Shown piece after piece: positions 37,547 through 46,891 of a stretch of 64,000 nucleotides of DNA (position 1 is the stretch's first letter; every line of letters starts with the position of its first letter). The translations under genes were made by a program, and so were the position numbers. Where the stretch lies: NCBI RefSeq assembly GCF_002259585.1, contig NZ_MWWS01000004.1, forward strand, positions 668,253 through 732,252, written 5' to 3'. The stretch is from Bombiscardovia coagulans. GTDB taxonomy: Bacteria; Actinomycetota; Actinomycetes; Actinomycetales; Bifidobacteriaceae. A model generated the notes under the pieces. That model made no database searches and was not told the DNA's origin. It was given only the letters and a program-made list of their open reading frames with translations.

Positions 37547-39274
37547 TCAGAGGAACTGGCGCATAATTTCGCGCAGTGGTGGCATTTCTGGAATACGGAA
37601 CTGTTCGCGCATGTACCCCATTCCAAATTTCATGTAGCCCTCGGCGTCATCCCAAACAATCTTGCCTGGAAGAGGTGCCTCATCTGTCGATGCACAGTTA
37701 ATCAGCACTGGGCGATCAGGGTTTCGGTACTTTTCGATAGCTGCATCGAATTCCTGGTCAGTACTGACATTCACGCCAATGCCTCCACAAGCTTCAGCGA
37801 ACTTTGCAAAGTCGATATCAGCTAGGTCAATACCATAGTTCTGCTGTCCAGCAGACTGCTGCTCATACTTGATGAAGGCAAGCAAATGGTTATTGAGAAC
37901 AACTACAACCATTGGTAGCTGATATTTAACAGCTGTAACAAAGTCCTGCATCACCATAGAGAAAGCACCGTCACCACAAATGGCATACACCGGTCGGTCT
38001 GGCATGGAAATCTTAGAAGCGATTGCTCCCGGCAGGGCACAACCCATTGTTCCCAGCCAAGCAGAAATAATGTACTTTTGGGTGGATTTGGCAGTAATGA
38101 AACGTGCCCCAAAGGCAGTAGCAGTACCCACGTCCACGGACCACACTGTATTATCTGGTGCGATATCACTCATCTTAGAAAATGCGCGAGAAGGTAGAAC
38201 ACCCTGGTGCGATTTCGTAGTGACATCCTTCATCCACTTTCGCCAGGTCTTCATATTCTCTTGACAAGCCTTGAGCCAAGCAGTTTCAGGAATATGTTCA
38301 CCACGCGAATTCAGTAGAGTCAAAGCATCCTTCGCATCCGCCACCATACCGACTTCTACCTGGTGGCGTTTGCCTATGTGGGTAGGATCAATTTCGATTT
38401 GGATAGCAGGGATTTTACCGTTGAGATAAGGTGCGTAAGGATAATCTGTACCAACTAAAATTAGTAAGTCTGCATCAAACATAGCTTCATAAGCAGGTTT
38501 TGTGCCCAGCTTACCAATCTGTCCTAAGGCGTTGGGATGGTCATCGTCAATGGTTCCTTTGGCAGGCATAGTCTGAATGAAGGGCAAGGAATACTTCTCA
38601 ACAAACTCTTTAGCCTCAGCTTGGGCACCTCGGGAACCGACACCGAAGAAAGCAACAGGCTTCTTGGCAGCATGAATCATTGCAAGAGCGCGGTCAACAT
38701 CCTCAGGATTGATAGCAGGGTGCGACTCATGGAACAACTCTGCGGTGGGATGGAAAGAATCTTCAATTTTGTTATCCGGCACATTGTCTGGAATTGTTAA
38801 TACTGCCACTCCCTTATGGAGATAAGCCATGCGGATAGCTTCATCCATAACCTCAGGCAAGGTCTGAGGGCTAACAACCAACCTATTAAACACAGCCACA
38901 TCGTCACATAGCTTGGGAGTGTCCACTTCTTGGAAGTAACCAGTGTTTAATAACTGGGATTGAACCTGCCCTATGATAGCTACGACAGGTACATGGTCCA
39001 TTTTGGCGTCATACAAACCGTTAAGCATGTGAATAGCACCGGGACCACCAATGGAAAGGCACACACCTACTTGACCAGTCAACTTTGCATGGGAGGCGGC
39101 AGCCAAAGCTGCAACTTCTTCGTGGCGAACATGGGTGAAGGTAATCTTGTCACGCTCCCTATAGAGCGCTTCCACTGTCGTATCGACAGAGTCCCCCGGT
39201 AGACCATACACATTATCGATACCCCAAGCTTCCATCACTTGAACCATCTTGTCAGCAGCATTTATTTTCGCCAT
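37547..39274 (-). CDS. Pyruvate oxidase (TPP/FAD dependent, acetyl-phosphate forming)
   Basis: Oxidises pyruvate with O2 and phosphate to acetyl-phosphate, CO2 and H2O2. 575 residues. N-terminal TPP-pyrimidine domain with YGLPGDSVD and RHEE (residues 50-53, catalytic Glu), then GPGAIHMLNGLYDAKMDHVPV, a central FAD-binding domain, and the C-terminal TPP-diphosphate domain with GDGAF and about 28 residues later LNN (about 438-468). The N-terminal motifs fit the lactobacillus/streptococcus Pox/SpxB group better than acetolactate synthase; the sequence stops at EIMRQFL without the long amphipathic C-terminal helix of E. coli PoxB, so a soluble enzyme is likely. It lies 237 bases downstream of the iron operon on the same strand. 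Acetyl-phosphate would feed acetate kinase for ATP. Confidence 0.88.
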   Translation of the reverse strand: MAKINAADKMVQVMEAWGIDNVYGLPGDSVDTTVEALYRERDKITFTHVRHEEVAALAAASHAKLTGQVGVCLSIGGPGAIHMLNGLYDAKMDHVPVVAIIGQVQSQLLNTGYFQEVDTPKLCDDVAVFNRLVVSPQTLPEVMDEAIRMAYLHKGVAVLTIPDNVPDNKIEDSFHPTAELFHESHPAINPEDVDRALAMIHAAKKPVAFFGVGSRGAQAEAKEFVEKYSLPFIQTMPAKGTIDDDHPNALGQIGKLGTKPAYEAMFDADLLILVGTDYPYAPYLNGKIPAIQIEIDPTHIGKRHQVEVGMVADAKDALTLLNSRGEHIPETAWLKACQENMKTWRKWMKDVTTKSHQGVLPSRAFSKMSDIAPDNTVWSVDVGTATAFGARFITAKSTQKYIISAWLGTMGCALPGAIASKISMPDRPVYAICGDGAFSMVMQDFVTAVKYQLPMVVVVLNNHLLAFIKYEQQSAGQQNYGIDLADIDFAKFAEACGGIGVNVSTDQEFDAAIEKYRNPDRPVLINCASTDEAPLPGKIVWDDAEGYMKFGMGYMREQFRIPEMPPLREIMRQFL

Positions 39275-39367
39275 TCTTTGTTTACCTCGTTGTTTAGCGA
39301 TTGATATGTAACGTGGTCAACCATAGCACTCGCGAACCTATCAGAACCGCATAAATGTTGGGTTTGC

Positions 39368-39386
39368 ACTCATGAATCATATGAGT
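39368..39386. promoter_or_regulatory. Inverted repeat upstream of the pyruvate oxidase gene
   Basis: ACTCAT-N7-ATGAGT about 95 bases before the pyruvate oxidase start. It could be an operator for oxygen or redox control, or part of a weak terminator for the iron operon. Low confidence because the arms are short. Confidence 0.3.
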
Positions 39387-39511
39387 TTACTCACAGTTAC
39401 CCCACACTTACTAGAGTTGGAGAACTCCACTACTGGTTAGCTACCACCTGTGTTTACAACCGTGTGCGGAAAATAAAATGCTTAACTCTGCAAAACCAGT
39501 TTCAAGTAAAC

Positions 39512-40372
39512 TCACTGCTGAGAAATCGAACGAGGTACACCCTCCTCTACAGAACCGGTAAATCCTACTGGAAGATCTTCAGTAAGCAGGTCAACAGGAA
39601 TACCTCCACTGACATCTGCAAGCGCTGATCTACCACCAGCAGCTAAGTATGCTTGGTGGGCATGGTCATCATTCCAGTGTTCGCCTACCAACTGACCGTG
39701 ACTGAGCATAATCTCCCGTTGGGCACAAGAAGCCACCAGGGCATCATGCGTAACGACAATCAAGGTGGTACCTTGTTCATGCAGTTGCTGGAACAGTTCC
39801 AACACCAACTTTTCGTTAGCTTCGTCAAGATTACCTGTCGGCTCATCCGCCAAAATAAGCTTGGGCTCATTAATCAATGCGCGCGCAATACAAACCCGCT
39901 GCTGCTCACCACCGGAGAGTTCAGATGGCAAATGGTGGGAACGATCTACCAAGCCAACTCTTTCCAAAGCTCTCATAGCCTGATCCTGGTCTACAACCGA
40001 ATGATAATACTGGGCAACCATTACATTTTCTAAAGCAGTGAGGTGAGGCACGAGATAAAACTTTTGAAAGACCAACCCTATAACATCTTTGCGTATGTCG
40101 GTCAGCTGAGATTGGCTCATATCTTCCAAAGCTTTTCCGCTAAGGCGTACCGAACCTTGGCTCGGTGTATCCATACAGCCTAAAATATTCATGAGAGTTG
40201 TCTTGCCTGATCCCGAAGAACCCACAACAGCCAGCCACTGGCCTTCATTCACTTGTAAACTCACATCATCTAATGCATGTACGTCACCGTAAATTTTAGA
40301 AACATGTTCTAAATCAAGTAAAAGTTGGACCTGAGGCTGAACTGTATGCCGCTCATCATTTCCCTCTGTCAT
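39512..40372 (-). CDS. ABC transporter ATPase of the iron uptake operon (MacB/LolD type)
   Basis: 286 residues. Walker A GSSGSGKTT, Q-loop, signature LSGGEQQRV, Walker B LILADEPTGNLD, and the H-loop VTHD. The class is that of ATPases working with FtsX-like permeases, which fits the two permease genes directly upstream. The in-frame GTG at 40456 overlaps the permease stop, but AGGA sits eight bases before ATG 40372, so the shorter start is preferred. It corresponds to the last core gene of the P19 iron operon described in Campylobacter jejuni (p19, ftr1, DUF2318, two permeases, ATPase); the thioredoxin-like genes that follow there are missing here. The C-terminal about 50 residues are an unmatched extension. 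Confidence 0.92.
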   Translation of the reverse strand: MTEGNDERHTVQPQVQLLLDLEHVSKIYGDVHALDDVSLQVNEGQWLAVVGSSGSGKTTLMNILGCMDTPSQGSVRLSGKALEDMSQSQLTDIRKDVIGLVFQKFYLVPHLTALENVMVAQYYHSVVDQDQAMRALERVGLVDRSHHLPSELSGGEQQRVCIARALINEPKLILADEPTGNLDEANEKLVLELFQQLHEQGTTLIVVTHDALVASCAQREIMLSHGQLVGEHWNDDHAHQAYLAAGGRSALADVSGGIPVDLLTEDLPVGFTGSVEEGVPRSISQQ

Positions 40373-40452
40373 TCTCATTTTCCTTCCACTTGCCTTCTGA
40401 AAAACTCTGGAACTCTCAACTTGTGTGTTGTATTGTGTATAACCTTCACGAT

Positions 40453-41667
40453 TCACTCCTCTCGCAGCACCACAGCAGGATCAATGCGAGATGCTCGAAC
40501 AACGGGATGTATGGAACCGATGACAGCAATAATGGCACTCAGTAATACCGAAGATATACCCAACCACCAGTTGAATATTAAGGCACGCCCAAACACTGAA
40601 GAGCACAGCCAGTAGGCGAAAGCATATCCCAGTCCAGTACCCACTAGTCCACCCAATAATCCGTATGCACCAGATTCCACAAAAAACTCAGATGCCAGAC
40701 TTGCAGCGGAAGCTCCCAAAGCCTTGCGTAGACCAATTTCGCTGCGCCGTTGAGAGACCATAGAAGTTATGGTGGCTCCTACACCAACCAATGTAAGCAC
40801 TAAAACCACTAATGAGATCATCCAGAAGAGCGTCTGCAACATAGTAATAATTCGCGTATCTGCAGATGAAATTTTCGTAACAGTTTGTGCCCTCACTCCC
40901 ATAGAGGTCATCTCGTTGATGCTGTCAGCAATTGCTGCAAGCTCTGGTCCGACTGCGCTAGAAGAGTACTCGATGACATCGGTACCACGTTTGAGATGGG
41001 TTACATGTTCCATATCAGCCAGAGTTGCATACACGATTTTATCTTCAGCACCACCAGTATCAACAATTCCAGCTATTTGATAGTTTGCCGCGCCGATGAT
41101 CTGGTCTTTCTGCCACTGACCAGCAACTTTAGGCTCTTGACTATCTTCACGCAAGAAACGAGCTTCGACCGTACTCCCTATAGATACTCCCAGATTATCT
41201 GCCAAATCTCGACCGACAAGAATCTTTCCAGGGCTAGGCCAATGTCCAGTTACATTCCAGTGTTGGTTGAGGGCATGCACCTGACTAGGATCAATACCCG
41301 CCATCAGGTAGGAGGCGTTGTTAATCCTCACATTCTCATAACGGTAACAAGCATGACGAGCAGAACTTTTGGCAGTGACCATCTCAGTGGTATGTTCCAC
41401 CATCGCATTGTCGATGTCCCGACGAGCATGATCACCTCGTTCAATGGGAGCTACAACTAGATTGGCTCCATAAGCCCTCATCTCTTGATTCATTTGTGCT
41501 GGTACTGCTATACAGACCGCAGCTAAGCAAAAGAGTGTTGCCGCTCCTACAGCTGAAGCTAACACTGCCATGAGGGCTCGGCTGCGCCTACGAAAGAGGG
41601 CCCCATATACCATCCTGAAAAACATCCGGGTATTGCCGCTCGTGGTAACTTTTGTATTCTTTTTCAT
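40453..41667 (-). CDS. FtsX-like permease of the iron uptake operon (second)
   Basis: About 404 residues: one membrane segment near the N-terminus (about 25-55), a large extracytoplasmic domain (about 60-260), then three membrane segments in the C-terminal FtsX domain containing the SEIGLRKALGAS motif typical of MacB/FtsX permeases. The reading frame continues upstream to 41790 but that part overlaps the preceding gene in another frame and is not protein-like; ATG 41667 has GAGG upstream and follows the previous stop by 20 bases. It pairs with the neighbouring permease and the ATPase. In P19 systems these permeases are thought to act on iron handed over by P19, but the mechanism is not settled. 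Confidence 0.9.
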   Translation of the reverse strand: MKKNTKVTTSGNTRMFFRMVYGALFRRRSRALMAVLASAVGAATLFCLAAVCIAVPAQMNQEMRAYGANLVVAPIERGDHARRDIDNAMVEHTTEMVTAKSSARHACYRYENVRINNASYLMAGIDPSQVHALNQHWNVTGHWPSPGKILVGRDLADNLGVSIGSTVEARFLREDSQEPKVAGQWQKDQIIGAANYQIAGIVDTGGAEDKIVYATLADMEHVTHLKRGTDVIEYSSSAVGPELAAIADSINEMTSMGVRAQTVTKISSADTRIITMLQTLFWMISLVVLVLTLVGVGATITSMVSQRRSEIGLRKALGASAASLASEFFVESGAYGLLGGLVGTGLGYAFAYWLCSSVFGRALIFNWWLGISSVLLSAIIAVIGSIHPVVRASRIDPAVVLREE

Positions 41668-41687
41668 AAGACTCACTACCTCAAATG

Positions 41688-43010
41688 TCAGCGCCCGTGC
41701 AGGGCCTGGGCCGGGCTCAAACGAAGAATGGAACGAATAGCAGAAACTGAGGCCAGTAAAATCACGAGAGCAAGCAATACAAACACCCACACAAAGACCA
41801 TCGGATGCATGTCAATGGAGGCATGGAATACCACCATGCCCACAATCTGCGCCATGCCAGTACCTAACAGTGACCCCACTATCGCGCCAAACAATCCAAT
41901 GCATCCTGTTTCAGCGAGGATCAACCGATAGATAGACCCATCTGTGGCTCCCACTGCTTTGAGAAGAGCAAACTCTGAGACTCGTTCAGTGATAGATGAG
42001 GCCAGAAGATTTGCCACAGCTACTGCGGCGGCAAGTAGACTCAATACAGTCATGAGCAGCATCACCGCTTGAGTCTTGTTGAGTACATCTCCCTGGAGGG
42101 CAGCAACCTGCCGAACCTGCTTGGCGACCGAACCGGAGATAACTTCCTCAATTTGGTAGGCGATCGATGAGGCATACGCTGTGCAATACCAAGTCTCCCA
42201 CTCATCTTGAGTTAAAGCAGCGGGATTACGGGCTGCTTTACGGGCTAATTCATTTTCAGGAGTTGTCAAAGCTTTGACTTCTACCCTGTCGACTTGTCCA
42301 GGCATAGCAGCAAGTTCTTGAGCCACAGCAGTGGGAAGGTACAGGGAAGAAGAATCATCATCACCAGAATCGAAGCTACCTACTATGACCACTTCTACTT
42401 GCTGGCTTCCCAGGCTCAAAGTCAGCCTATCGCCTACACCCTTTCCTCCTAATTCAGCCATCAAGTCTTTTCCTATCATGGCTTCCTTGGTGTTGTCTCG
42501 CGGCCATTTTCCTTGCACTTTCCACCAAGGACGCAGGCCAGGCATTCCGACCTGACTGCTGCCGCCAGAATCTAACTGGAGGGTCTTATGAAACCAAGTG
42601 CCAACAATAGGGACACTAACTCCATTGCAATTGGCCGTAATATCTAGGCGGGGAGCAAAATCCTCAATGTTGTAGGCCCAAAAAATGCTTTTAATCTTAG
42701 CTACTTCAGACTCTTGAATCACTGCACTAGGAGTTGCCGAACCTGCATTGGGGGTAGAAAGCTGTGATGAGGATTCAGCTGATTTTTCAGAACGAGTGTA
42801 CAAATCTGCAACAACGGCTTGCGACTTGGGCTGCACGGTAATGTTCGAACCGTAAGTCGAAAGCTCAGCATTGAGTTTATCCCCTACATCAAAAACTACA
42901 CCTAGCATAGCCACAGCTACGCACGCAGAAAGACCGACAGTAAGCGCAATAAGCAGCTTGCGCCCCTTCTGCCGTTTGAAGGAACTAGTTATCATTTTCA
43001 GGAAAAACAT
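41688..43010 (-). CDS. FtsX-like permease of the iron uptake operon (first)
   Basis: 440 residues with a first membrane segment at about 18-42, a large outer domain up to about 310, and three C-terminal membrane segments with SEFALLKAVGATDGSIYRL, the FtsX/MacB signature. The outer domain starts with a Ser/Ala-rich stretch. AAGGAT lies just upstream of ATG 43010, nine bases after the DUF2318 gene, so the two are tightly coupled. Two non-identical FtsX permeases with one ATPase is the arrangement of the P19/FTR1 iron loci. Confidence 0.9.
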   Translation of the reverse strand: MFFLKMITSSFKRQKGRKLLIALTVGLSACVAVAMLGVVFDVGDKLNAELSTYGSNITVQPKSQAVVADLYTRSEKSAESSSQLSTPNAGSATPSAVIQESEVAKIKSIFWAYNIEDFAPRLDITANCNGVSVPIVGTWFHKTLQLDSGGSSQVGMPGLRPWWKVQGKWPRDNTKEAMIGKDLMAELGGKGVGDRLTLSLGSQQVEVVIVGSFDSGDDDSSSLYLPTAVAQELAAMPGQVDRVEVKALTTPENELARKAARNPAALTQDEWETWYCTAYASSIAYQIEEVISGSVAKQVRQVAALQGDVLNKTQAVMLLMTVLSLLAAAVAVANLLASSITERVSEFALLKAVGATDGSIYRLILAETGCIGLFGAIVGSLLGTGMAQIVGMVVFHASIDMHPMVFVWVFVLLALVILLASVSAIRSILRLSPAQALHGR

Positions 43011-43019
43011 ATCAATCCT

Positions 43020-44294
43020 TCATCCTTGAAAGACAGCCGACAAGGCATCTAGAGTGGATGTTTGGATCACAATGTTCCCCTGTGCGGTGGTATACGCAAA
43101 GGGTATTGGGTTACAGCCACCCTTATAACCAATAGTCGCAATATTGATAGCCACGTCACAACGCTTGCAAATAATCTTGCCGTCGCGCTCATAGTAACCT
43201 GCTGAACCACAATTTTCACAAGCGTCCAAACCCACACCGTAAGCTCCGCCGTTCTTTTTAATAGCAATAAAGCGCATTAGGGTTCCGTCTTTGGCTTTGT
43301 ACTCAAAGCGGTGAAGGTGTCCATCTCCAATCTGAGACAGAGGAATAGCTATATGGTCAGCCTTGCGAGCGTATGCCTCAGGCGGAGAAAGCACTGGCTG
43401 CTTATAGGCTTGTTGCACCCCGACAGTGAGCGCTGTGGTGACACCAATTATTGCCAACAAACTCCATGTAGCTCCTCTAATGGCCTTTCGCCTAAATGCC
43501 TTATGGATACGGGCCTGTGCTAGGTCAGGTGCCTGCAAAGGCATTTTGTATCCGGCAATGACTGAACCAAGAGCTGGAAGGAGGAAAATACCCACCTGAG
43601 CGATAGTTAGACTTCTCTTTGCGTTGTACAAGTATGCCATCAACCTAAAAGCAGTCCCATGCAAGACCAGATTGCCACTATTTTGCAGTACAGCAGCAAG
43701 AGCAGTCACCTGTTGAATGATAATCAGAGCAAGAAGCAAACAACTGGATACAGTAAAGGCTATTCGGGGGCTTGTCGCCCTCAGACTCCGGAAGATACAT
43801 GCAACTAGTACGGCAGTCAAACATCCTAGGAGGAAACCAAGAGCCCTGAGCAGCATGTCTGACGTAAACATAGGTGCGCCAGGTTCCACAAAATTAGTTA
43901 GTTGAAGGATAACATCCGGTAAAGCACGAAAGATAGTCAACCCAAGAGAAGTGCCAGCTACCGCGTTCAACACCAGCATGAACTTCGTGTGCTGCTTCCC
44001 ATTATGAACAGCACTGCTAGCACATATTACCAATGCCAAAGACAGCATATTAACAATCACGCAGGCCCAGAGAGTTGGCATATTGATCATCGTGCGACGA
44101 TTAATAACAGCCATGGCCCGCATGCCAGCGAACACCAGAGCAGCCAGTATGCCCAATACCAACCCCAGCAAACGAACATAAGCACTGGCTGGTTTCTTTC
44201 GACTGTTACCTGGTGATAACAGGACGCTATAAGCCATGGTGAGGAGAGCAGGACCTAAAACCCCTTGTAGGGCCGTTACGAATTGCACCAACAT
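43020..44294 (-). CDS. DUF2318 Fe-S-containing membrane protein
   Basis: 424 residues. Eight or so hydrophobic segments in the first 290 residues, then an extracytoplasmic C-terminal domain with the DUF2318 signature: CENCGSAGYYE, CKRCDVAIN and IGYKGGCNPIPF. The two CxxC pairs suggest metal or Fe-S binding. In P19 loci this protein is proposed to move electrons or metal across the membrane; the biochemical role is not established. ATG 44294 has AAGGAG upstream. It lies between the P19 lipoprotein gene and the two permease genes, in the conserved order of the iron uptake operon. Confidence 0.92.
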   Translation of the reverse strand: MLVQFVTALQGVLGPALLTMAYSVLLSPGNSRKKPASAYVRLLGLVLGILAALVFAGMRAMAVINRRTMINMPTLWACVIVNMLSLALVICASSAVHNGKQHTKFMLVLNAVAGTSLGLTIFRALPDVILQLTNFVEPGAPMFTSDMLLRALGFLLGCLTAVLVACIFRSLRATSPRIAFTVSSCLLLALIIIQQVTALAAVLQNSGNLVLHGTAFRLMAYLYNAKRSLTIAQVGIFLLPALGSVIAGYKMPLQAPDLAQARIHKAFRRKAIRGATWSLLAIIGVTTALTVGVQQAYKQPVLSPPEAYARKADHIAIPLSQIGDGHLHRFEYKAKDGTLMRFIAIKKNGGAYGVGLDACENCGSAGYYERDGKIICKRCDVAINIATIGYKGGCNPIPFAYTTAQGNIVIQTSTLDALSAVFQG

Positions 44295-44351
44295 CAGTCT
44301 CGCTCTCCTTTCACCTTAACTACGCCACTATTTCACTATGTAAAACATGGT

Positions 44352-44987
44352 TTACCACTCGTGAGGAGTGTAATCCCAATCCCAAGAAACAACTATAGGC
44401 TCAGTCCAAAAATGCCCTTTGACGCCAGTCTCCGGGTCCGTATGCAGCATCCATCCTCGACGCGCAGGTGATTCAATGGTATACGTGAGTTTATAGGAAC
44501 CAGCCTTATCCATCTTGATGTTGGCACCATAGTGAGGTCCATCAGATGCGTTCATTTGCATGAAGGTACCCTCTTGAGGTTGGCTGGCGCCACTCTTATC
44601 TTCGATTTTGTATTTCACCGTCAAATCGGGGACAAACTCACCCTTAGCATAGCCTAAATTATTGTCAGCAGTTGCATGGATATCAGCTTCCAAATGCAAA
44701 CTTGCCTCAGCAGCTTTCAGTCCCATGCCAGCCGGTTCCATATCGATGGGCTGGAAGAAGACGGTACCAATCGTGAGTGGACCTTTCACTTGATCTTCTG
44801 GAGGAATGGGAATTTCTTCAAATCCCGCACCTTTATCCTTTTCCTTACCTGACTGCTCAGTTTCAGCAGAAGCTTTTGGTGAGGATGCTTCACGCAGCCC
44901 TTCAGACTTATTACCGCCACAACCTGATAGAGCCAAGGCTCCAACGAGAATTAAAGCGGCGAGCGCTGATACCTTCTTGCACTTCAT
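44352..44987 (-). CDS. P19/Tp34-family periplasmic-type iron-binding lipoprotein
   Basis: 211 residues. Lipoprotein signal MKCKKVSAL followed by the lipobox ALSGC (Cys about 23), then a Lys/Glu/Ser-rich tether (about 25-55). The P19 domain begins near IGTVFFQPIDMEPAGMGL and includes HLEADIHA, the Met/His/Glu set that binds copper and iron in Campylobacter P19 and E. coli FetP, and FMQMNASDGPHYGANI. It ends with WDWDYTPHEW. In a Gram-positive cell the lipid anchor would keep it on the outer face of the membrane, delivering iron to the FTR1 permease encoded directly upstream. B. breve has a related FTR1/P19-type ferrous uptake locus (bfe genes), which supports the role. Confidence 0.93.
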   Translation of the reverse strand: MKCKKVSALAALILVGALALSGCGGNKSEGLREASSPKASAETEQSGKEKDKGAGFEEIPIPPEDQVKGPLTIGTVFFQPIDMEPAGMGLKAAEASLHLEADIHATADNNLGYAKGEFVPDLTVKYKIEDKSGASQPQEGTFMQMNASDGPHYGANIKMDKAGSYKLTYTIESPARRGWMLHTDPETGVKGHFWTEPIVVSWDWDYTPHEW

Positions 44988-45006
44988 GAGTAATCCTTTA
45001 CTACTA

Positions 45007-46845
45007 TTATGGGTGAGATACTACTTGTTGGGATGCTGCTGCCTTTTGAGCTTCGCTGCGCCCGCTCTGCATGACCAGAGAGACGATAAACAGTACAACA
45101 ACTGCAATGATGGCCAATATTTGAGCGCCTATACTCTCCTTGTAAGGGTAGAATCCCAACCAATCACTGGTTGGCAATCCAGGTACATATGATGCCGGTA
45201 TGAGGTCACCCTCTATCAGCGCATGTACACCACCACCAGCAAAAATGACTACCATAACTGCCATCAGAGCAGATGTAATGATAAAAAATGGACGAATAGG
45301 AATATTCACCGAAGTGAACCGAATGAGTACAAAGATCAGTACCAGCACAACTGTAGCGACTGCAAAGCCTGCCCAGATTTCTTGGTGCCCGCTAGGAGCC
45401 ATAGCAATAATAGCCTGATAGAACATGACTGTTTCTGCACCCTCTCTAAATACTGCCAGGAAGGAGAGTAAAGCCAAGGATAGGATACTACCGCGAGAGA
45501 TAGCTGCTACCGTTTGAGCTTTAATATACTGATTCCAAGAGGTAACTGAAGATTTTGAGAGCATCCAATTACTGGTAAAGAGAAGCATGACCATAGCAAT
45601 GAGTGCAACTACACCTTCCAGAATCTCCTGTTGCGGACCATTGCCATGAAACAGTAGTGTAAAGAGCAAGGCCACTACACACGATGCGAACAAGCCTGCA
45701 ACAATCCCCCAGTAAATAGGTTGTACTTTGTCCTTATGCCCAGATTTCACCAGGTAAGCGATAATGGCTGCCACAACGAGGATTGCTTCCAAACCTTCCC
45801 GGAGCAAAACGATAAAAGCCTGTCCGAAGGCTGATGTGATAAAGTTCGTGAAACCGCTTACCTGTCGGGCTGCTCCCCTGTCGAGCGTCTGAGCGTCTGC
45901 CACTAGCATCGTTTTGAGGTCGCTGACCAAGGGTTTAATACTTGCTGCATCTTTCCCCGCAGACATAGCCATACGAGTTTGCTTAAATTGGTACTCAACC
46001 TCGGAAACCCTACTGCCCGAGATAGCGTTCATCACGTTCTTTTCAAAACCTAGCTTTTCGTAGTATTGATAATAGGCTTTATTCACCAAAGTCGAGCCTT
46101 GGGCACCGTCCCCAGCAGCAGATGCCTTGTATGCATCGTCAAGGATTACTGTCATCTCTTGAGCCACTTGGGTCCAGGTCTTCTCTCCTCTACCTGCGTT
46201 GCTGTGCTTTTTACTGGCATCAAGCTGCTGACGCTCACGCTGAATCTGCTGCTCAAGCTGCTTGGCGTATTCACGAGGTTTTGGTGTACCTGCTTGACTA
46301 TCTAACTCTTGAGCTGTATCCATCAAACCGACGCTCAGCTCTTGAACGAGCTGGTTGATGTGTTCTGCTTGATTGGGCGTATATGTTGCGTCCAAGAGAC
46401 TTCGAAACAGTTGATCCAGATTCGAACGTCGCTCAACGCCCAATCTCTGTGCTGTCATGACAGCTAAGTTTGAAGCCGTGTACGAGGTGTTCAAGGCAGC
46501 AGAAAAATCTGAATCTGCTTCCACTGCATCACCGCGTGTGTATGCTTCCTGACCTGAAGACACATAGGCAACGGCTTCTTGAGCCGCTTGTGACCAGCTA
46601 TCATAGCCGTGAGCGACGGGTGTAACCGCAGCCGCCGTGGTGGTATGAGCTGGTGAGTGCACCAGTGACACAGCAACTACTTCAGCAGGAGCGAGTGTGG
46701 ACAGCACCAGCATGAGTAGACCGAAGCATAGGCCTATACAAGCACGCAAAAAGCACCTGTACACACAGCAGAACACCGAATCGGCCATGCCCTGCCCGCT
46801 GCCTCGCAACCTACTTAACCAAGTCATGCTCTTAACCCATGCCAT
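45007..46845 (-). CDS. FTR1-family iron permease with N-terminal extracytoplasmic domain
   Basis: Up to 612 residues. A signal-like hydrophobic segment (about 28-55) is followed by an extracellular helical domain of about 260 residues and a membrane domain with about seven segments. Both FTR1 iron motifs are present: LLREGLEAIL near residue 347 and FREGAETVMF near residue 468. The long N-terminal domain is as in the Campylobacter P19-linked FTR1. The first ATG (46845) has AAGG almost touching it; ATGs at residues 7 and 20 are alternatives, so the start is uncertain. First gene of the six-gene iron operon; a TTACA-type palindrome sits 30 bases upstream. It likely imports iron made available by P19. 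Confidence 0.93.
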   Translation of the reverse strand: MAWVKSMTWLSRLRGSGQGMADSVFCCVYRCFLRACIGLCFGLLMLVLSTLAPAEVVAVSLVHSPAHTTTAAAVTPVAHGYDSWSQAAQEAVAYVSSGQEAYTRGDAVEADSDFSAALNTSYTASNLAVMTAQRLGVERRSNLDQLFRSLLDATYTPNQAEHINQLVQELSVGLMDTAQELDSQAGTPKPREYAKQLEQQIQRERQQLDASKKHSNAGRGEKTWTQVAQEMTVILDDAYKASAAGDGAQGSTLVNKAYYQYYEKLGFEKNVMNAISGSRVSEVEYQFKQTRMAMSAGKDAASIKPLVSDLKTMLVADAQTLDRGAARQVSGFTNFITSAFGQAFIVLLREGLEAILVVAAIIAYLVKSGHKDKVQPIYWGIVAGLFASCVVALLFTLLFHGNGPQQEILEGVVALIAMVMLLFTSNWMLSKSSVTSWNQYIKAQTVAAISRGSILSLALLSFLAVFREGAETVMFYQAIIAMAPSGHQEIWAGFAVATVVLVLIFVLIRFTSVNIPIRPFFIITSALMAVMVVIFAGGGVHALIEGDLIPASYVPGLPTSDWLGFYPYKESIGAQILAIIAVVVLFIVSLVMQSGRSEAQKAAASQQVVSHP

Positions 46846-46874
46846 CCTTCATGAACTCGTATCACGAATACCTA

Positions 46875-46891
46875 CTTACACATAATGTAAG
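46875..46891. promoter_or_regulatory. Palindrome before the iron operon
   Basis: CTTACA-N5-TGTAAG, 30 bases before the FTR1 start. It is placed where a metal-responsive repressor could bind. It does not match the DtxR/IdeR consensus, so the regulator, if any, is unknown. Confidence 0.4.

Noticed and set aside
40378..40456. Upstream GTG start for the iron operon ATPase
   Set aside because: The ribosome binding site fits ATG 40372, and the extra residues have no ABC-family similarity.
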